The translations under genes and the position numbers were made by a program. A stretch of 8,109 nucleotides of DNA, from NCBI GenBank assembly GCA_049591295.1, contig JBAWEQ010000020.1:1-8109 (forward strand). The letters are read 5' to 3'. Below, one piece after another: positions 4,826 to 8,109 of the stretch (the stretch's first letter is position 1; every line of letters begins with the position of its first letter). The notes below the pieces were generated by a model that had not been told where the DNA came from, made no database searches, and saw only the letters and a program-made list of their open reading frames with translations. The stretch comes from DTPS01 sp049591295 (lineage in GTDB: Bacteria > Acidobacteriota > UBA4820 > DSQY01).

Positions 4826-5479
4826 GTGCCGATGAAGAGGCATCCAGCACATCCAGCTCTGCCCGCGACCGTCTGCCTGCTCCTGGCGGGACTCCTCCTC
4901 GCCTGCAAGGCCACGCCCACGAGCTGGGACAGTTCCCCCATCGACACCTCGGCCGACCCCGAACAGACTCCCGTGGAGCATCCCATCGGCATAGCCATGC
5001 GGCGCGACGGCTACGACGTGGTGCTCACGCCGAGGGCCGACTACGTCCTGCGGGGCGTGGTGCTCGACAGGAGCAGCTACTACTCGGGCTGGAACGCCGC
5101 CCTGGCCCCCTGCGACGTGGCCATGGCCTGGGGCAAGCTGCTGGAGGCCGGCCTCTACCGGAAGATCTCCTGGTCCCAGAGCGGCCGGTGGTACTGGTGG
5201 ACGTACGGCCCGGGGGCGGGCCTGGACAACACCTTCATCGCCCGCTATTCCTCCAACACCCACGTGATCCCGGCGGACGCGAACCTGGAGCGGGCGGTCA
5301 GGAGGCTGGGGAAGGGAGAGGTGGCGGAGCTCTCCGGCGAGCTCGTGGACGTGGGCGTGCACCGGGGCGGCTACTCCGGCTGGTGGCACACCTCGCTCTC
5401 CCGGAGCGACACGGGAGACGGTTCCTGCGAGGTGCTCTACCTGAGGCGCCTGAAGGAGGCCGGAAGGGTCTACGAGTGA
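4826..5479 (+). CDS. Lipoprotein of unrecognised family with an SSNTH-IPA motif
   Basis: The 217-residue product (215 from the alternative ATG at 4832). GTG 4826 is preferred because GGGAG (4816-4820) lies 5 nt upstream; from the ATG the spacing would be 11. A type II signal peptide ends in LLLAC with the lipid-modified cysteine at residue 27. I do not recognise the mature domain. Notable parts are 'SYYSGWNAALAPCDVAMAWGKL', in which a Trp-Gly follows a Cys; 'WYWWTYG'; the central 'ARYSSNTHVIPADANLERA'; and 'SLSRSDTGDGSCEVLYL' near the C-terminus. The motifs look like those of a conserved family of unknown function, not of random coding. Two cysteines could form a disulfide in the periplasm. 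The next gene (hydrolase) starts 7 nt later, so they are probably co-transcribed. No repeated domain or catalytic triad is visible. Confidence 0.82.
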   Translation: MPMKRHPAHPALPATVCLLLAGLLLACKATPTSWDSSPIDTSADPEQTPVEHPIGIAMRRDGYDVVLTPRADYVLRGVVLDRSSYYSGWNAALAPCDVAMAWGKLLEAGLYRKISWSQSGRWYWWTYGPGAGLDNTFIARYSSNTHVIPADANLERAVRRLGKGEVAELSGELVDVGVHRGGYSGWWHTSLSRSDTGDGSCEVLYLRRLKEAGRVYE

Positions 5480-5486
5480 GGCCGGC

Positions 5487-6386
5487 ATGGCGGAAACGGA
5501 AACTCTTGGGGGCGGCTGGATCGAGAACCACCGGAGCATCGCCGGTGCCGGCCTGTTGCTCGTCGCACTCCTGGCCGGACTGGCGGCCCTTGCTGGGGGA
5601 TGGATGATCTGGGGGCAGGAGTCCTTCATCTTCTTTCCCGACCGGGCGATGGCAGGCACCCCGGCCCTCGCTGGACTGCCCTTCGAGGACGTGGCGCTCC
5701 GCACGGCCGACGGTCCCGTCCTGGCCGGCTGGTGGGTTCCCGCCGGGCGGCCCCGGGGCGCGGTCATCTTCTGCCACGGCAACGCCGGCAACATCTCCCA
5801 CAGGCTGGACCGGCTGGCTCAGTTCCACGACCTGGGCCTCTCGGTCCTGGCCTTCGACTACCGCGGCTACGGATCGAGCCAGGGCCGGCCCACGGAGGAG
5901 GGCACCTACCGCGACATGGACTCCGCCGTGGATCACGTGGAGCGCGTGCGGGGCCTGTCGCCGCGCCGCACCCTCTTCTGGGGGGAGAGCCTGGGCGGCG
6001 CCGTGGCCGTCGAGGCCGCCACGCGTCACGCCTGCGCCGGCGTGGTCCTGGAGTCCACCTTCACCAGCGTCCCCGAGATGGCCCGGCTCTACTACGCCTG
6101 GCTGCCCAGCGGCCTCCTGACCATCCGGTACGACACCCTCGGCCGCCTTCCCTCCCTGGCCGTACCCGTCCTGGTCCTCCACTCGCCGGAGGACGACATC
6201 GTCCCCTACGCCATGGGCGAGCGGCTCTACGCCGAGGCCCGCCCACCCAAGGCCTTCGTCCGCCTGCGCGGCGGCCACAACGACGGCGGCCTCCCCGCCT
6301 GCCCCGGGGCCACGGAATCGGTGCGGAGCTGGCTGGACGAGGTGCTCCCCGTCCCGCCGGCGGAGCCGAACGGCCGCGCCCTTTGA
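5487..6386 (+). CDS. Membrane-anchored alpha/beta hydrolase (Bem46/ABHD13-like)
   Basis: The 299-residue product starts at ATG 5487, with GAGG (5478-5481) 5 nt upstream, overlapping the previous stop. One hydrophobic segment (about 19-41) anchors it in the inner membrane, so the catalytic part may face the periplasm. The alpha/beta hydrolase elements are intact: 'CHGNAGN' (96-102) with the oxyanion-side HG; the nucleophile elbow GESLGG (166-171) with Ser168; acid D236 in 'HSPEDDIVP' (232-240); and His264 in 'GGHND'. This is the layout of the Bem46/ABHD13 subgroup (also E. coli YfhR-like), probable serine esterases or thioesterases whose substrates are unknown. Length matches the family. It is coupled to the lipoprotein gene before it. 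Confidence 0.93.
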   Translation: MAETETLGGGWIENHRSIAGAGLLLVALLAGLAALAGGWMIWGQESFIFFPDRAMAGTPALAGLPFEDVALRTADGPVLAGWWVPAGRPRGAVIFCHGNAGNISHRLDRLAQFHDLGLSVLAFDYRGYGSSQGRPTEEGTYRDMDSAVDHVERVRGLSPRRTLFWGESLGGAVAVEAATRHACAGVVLESTFTSVPEMARLYYAWLPSGLLTIRYDTLGRLPSLAVPVLVLHSPEDDIVPYAMGERLYAEARPPKAFVRLRGGHNDGGLPACPGATESVRSWLDEVLPVPPAEPNGRAL

Positions 6387-6411
6387 CCCTCCCCCGCCGC
6401 GCTGGTAGCAT
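6383..6411 (+). promoter_or_regulatory. Promoter of the DUF423 gene
   Basis: TTGACC (6383-6388), a 17-nt spacer, and TAGCAT (6406-6411), with the -35 overlapping the stop codon of the hydrolase gene. The predicted start near 6418 leaves about 33 nt before the ATG at 6451, which includes AGGAGG (6441-6446). Similar spacing and a TAnCAT -10 occur before the lipoprotein gene at 494. Confidence 0.55.
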
Positions 6412-6450
6412 GGGCGTGCCACACCAACCCCGGAGCGTGAAGGAGGAGTT

Positions 6451-6819
6451 ATGGAGCGGACGCTGTTTGTGATCGGAGCCGGACTGGGGTTCCTCTCGGT
6501 GGCCCTGGGGGCCTTCGCCGCCCACGCCCTCAAGGGAAAAATCGCGCCCGACATGCTCGCGGTCTTCGAGACGGGCGTGCGCTACCAGATGGCCCACGCC
6601 CTCGCCATCCTCGTGGTGGCCTGGGCCTCGGCCCACTGGAGCTCGCCGGCCCTCCGCGCGGCGGGCTGGTTCTTCACGGCGGGCGTTCTCCTCTTCTCGG
6701 GTAGCCTCTACGCCCTCGCCCTCTCGGGCATCCGCTGGCTCGGCGCCATCACCCCCGTGGGCGGCGTCTGCTTCCTCATCGGCTGGGGCTGCCTCGTCTG
6801 GGCCGGCTGGCGCTCGTAG
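6451..6819 (+). CDS. DUF423 family inner-membrane protein
   Basis: The 122-residue product has four hydrophobic segments, at about 5-27, 45-61, 70-92 and 97-119, and the family landmarks GAFAAHALK (20-28), YQMAHALA (45-52), LFSGSLYALAL (81-91) and ITPVGG (100-105). It is a member of the DUF423/YgdD family, small inner-membrane proteins of unknown function that are widespread in bacteria. The start is secure: AAGGAGGAGTT directly precedes ATG 6451. It appears to be transcribed from its own promoter, 64 nt after the hydrolase. Confidence 0.95.
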   Translation: MERTLFVIGAGLGFLSVALGAFAAHALKGKIAPDMLAVFETGVRYQMAHALAILVVAWASAHWSSPALRAAGWFFTAGVLLFSGSLYALALSGIRWLGAITPVGGVCFLIGWGCLVWAGWRS

Positions 6820-6961
6820 AGGGCGAAGCCCCCGGCGGGCGCAATGCCAACCGGTCCGTTGTTTTCGCCGGCCGCGCACCCCACATTGGGACCAAGAAGA
6901 CAGGCAGAGTGCCCCGGGAGCCGCGCTCAGCGCCCTCTCGACCCGAGGAAGGAGGTCCACG

Positions 6962-8014
6962 GTGCGCCCAAGGTCGGGTCTGTCCAGGACACACCGCCCG
7001 GCGCCCTCCGGACGCAGGCCGGCGACGGCCCGGTGGGTGCTCGAACGGGTGCGCGACCTGACCGGCCGGGAGGGCGCCGAACCTCCGAGGCTCGTGAGGG
7101 ACACGACGGACTTCATGGCCGTCGACCACGGCGATGTGGTGGCGCTGGGCCGCGAGCGCTATCTCGTCACGGGGACCGAGCGGGAGCGCCGGTTCACGCT
7201 TGAGGACGAGCCGAAGTTCTGGGTGAAGCGGGCCCTCGACCTGCGGACGGGCCGGCGGACGATCCTGAAGATGGTCTTCCAGGAGGCCTTCAGGGCCCGG
7301 GTCGGCGGGCGCGAGTTCGTCTGCCAGCGCAGCGCCGAGAAGGAGGCGCGCGTCCTCCGGCTGGTCCGCGGCGACCTCCGGTTCATGCAGGGGCTCGCCG
7401 TGCGGGACTCGCGGCGGAACCTCGTGCGGGTCCTGGACTTCATCGAAGGACAGGACCTCATCACGCACATCGACGCCCTCGCCATGTCCCACGAGGCCTA
7501 CGTCCAGGTGGCCCTCCCCGGGCTGACGGCGCTCACCGTGGAGGCCCTGGAGGCCATCGGGCGCCTGCACGCCGAGGGCCTCTGCCACGGCGACATCCGC
7601 AACGACCACATCCTCGTCGACGCGACGAGCGGCCGGTTCCGGTGGATCGACTTCGATCTCACCGAGTCGAGCCTGGAGTTCGACCTGCTGAGCCTCGGCA
7701 ACGTGCTCCACTTCGTCGCCGGGAAGGGATTCACCACCTTCGCGGAGGCGCTCGCGGCGCGGCCCGAGCTGTCGGGGAGCTTCGACGACGAGGATGCCTC
7801 CGTCTTCTTCACCCACCGCGTGATGAACCTCCGAAAGGTCTTCCCCCACCTGCCGAGGCGGCTCAACGCGGTGCTCATGCGGTTCTCGGCGGGGGCGAGG
7901 GTCCGCTACAGCAGCGTGGGCCAGATCATCGAGGACCTCGGCGACTGCGCCGCGGCGATGGGTTGGCCCACCCGCCCTCCCGCCGCTCCCGGGTCCTCCC
8001 TCCCCGGCCGCTGA
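6962..8014 (+). CDS. Degenerate protein-kinase-like protein
   Basis: The 350-residue product starts at GTG 6962, with AAGGAGG (6949-6955) 6 nt upstream. Residues about 60-270 resemble a protein kinase fold. 'ERYLVTGTE' stands in the glycine-loop region, the VAIK-like strand is 'RTILKMVF' with K103, a helix-C glutamate lies in 'SAEKEARVL' (E126 or E128), and the catalytic loop is 'CHGDIRNDHILVD' with D211. The DFG-equivalent is DFD (230-232). The usual loop Asn (five after the Asp) is His216; this HGDIRNDHI form occurs, as I recall, as a recognisable bacterial kinase-like subgroup, so it may be a feature of the family. D241 ('EFDLLSLGNVL') matches the helix-F Asp. The N-terminal 45 residues are Arg/Pro-rich and disordered-looking, and the last 15 residues are also low complexity. 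Substrate is unknown; no transmembrane segment is seen. Confidence 0.85.
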   Translation: MRPRSGLSRTHRPAPSGRRPATARWVLERVRDLTGREGAEPPRLVRDTTDFMAVDHGDVVALGRERYLVTGTERERRFTLEDEPKFWVKRALDLRTGRRTILKMVFQEAFRARVGGREFVCQRSAEKEARVLRLVRGDLRFMQGLAVRDSRRNLVRVLDFIEGQDLITHIDALAMSHEAYVQVALPGLTALTVEALEAIGRLHAEGLCHGDIRNDHILVDATSGRFRWIDFDLTESSLEFDLLSLGNVLHFVAGKGFTTFAEALAARPELSGSFDDEDASVFFTHRVMNLRKVFPHLPRRLNAVLMRFSAGARVRYSSVGQIIEDLGDCAAAMGWPTRPPAAPGSSLPGR

Positions 8015-8080
8015 GCGCCCTCCGCGCCTGGTCAACTTTTTCCGCGGCGGCTGCGTAAGCTCTCCAAGAGGGAGGTCGCC

Positions 8081-8109
8081 ATGGGCGAAGAAGGATCCGC
8101 CGGTTCCCC
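8081..8109 (+). CDS. Start of a further gene, cut by the window edge
   Basis: GGGAGG (8070-8075) lies 5 nt before ATG 8081, and the frame stays open to the edge. The visible start reads MGEEGSAGS, which is too short to identify. It is 66 nt after the kinase-like gene, in the same direction; the intervening sequence contains no evident terminator and only a weak promoter-like TAAGCT (8056-8061). Confidence 0.65.

Noticed and set aside
4643..5794. Long in-frame extension upstream of the ArsR-type gene on the minus strand
   Set aside because: It passes through the promoter and palindrome and lies antisense to the lipoprotein and hydrolase genes. The ATG at 4642 has a good RBS and gives the normal ArsR length.
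6821..6831. Hairpin GGGC-GAA-GCCC after the DUF423 stop
   Set aside because: A 4-bp stem without a U-run; common by chance in GC-rich sequence.

Overview
The window is high-GC DNA, about two thirds G+C by eye, with clear AGGAGG-type ribosome binding sites, closely packed genes and several lipoprotein signal peptides. This indicates a Gram-negative bacterium with a GC-rich genome. The gene mix and the short tandem repeats would fit an Acidobacteriota (Holophagae-like) or deltaproteobacterial-type lineage, but no marker gene here settles that. All six complete plus-strand genes and all four structural minus-strand genes look intact.

Left edge (1-311, minus strand). A strong sigma70-type promoter drives a 28-residue leader peptide with four consecutive His codons. 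A rho-independent terminator follows, and the RNA can fold into the mutually exclusive pairs 1:2, 2:3 and 3:4 of a classical histidine attenuator. Exactly after the terminator's U-tract begins the 5' end of a group II intron, apparently class IIC, which continues out of the window. The genes controlled by the attenuator lie beyond it and cannot be seen.

Region 445-1485. Two plus-strand genes follow: a small lipoprotein with an OB-fold-like domain, and a DUF302 protein. The gap behind them, at the end of a convergent gene pair, holds two adjacent short tandem repeats (an 8-mer and a 7-mer).

Region 1482-4717 (minus strand). This is a compact four-gene ferrous iron operon with overlapping genes, in transcription order: ArsR/SmtB-type regulator, FeoB GTPase permease, a 66-residue cysteine-rich zinc-ribbon protein, and a DtxR-type regulator carrying a C-terminal FeoA domain. 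The promoter (TTGACA-N17-TATACT) has a perfect 26-bp palindrome lying over the predicted transcription start, most likely the ArsR operator. The operon therefore encodes a metal-responsive regulator at each end, and its FeoA domain is part of a regulator instead of a separate protein.

Region 4826-8109 (plus strand). A lipoprotein of unrecognised family is followed closely by a membrane-anchored alpha/beta hydrolase. After that come a DUF423 membrane protein with its own promoter, a degenerate protein-kinase-like protein, and the first codons of another gene. These look like ordinary envelope and signalling genes; apart from the first pair they do not form an evident pathway.
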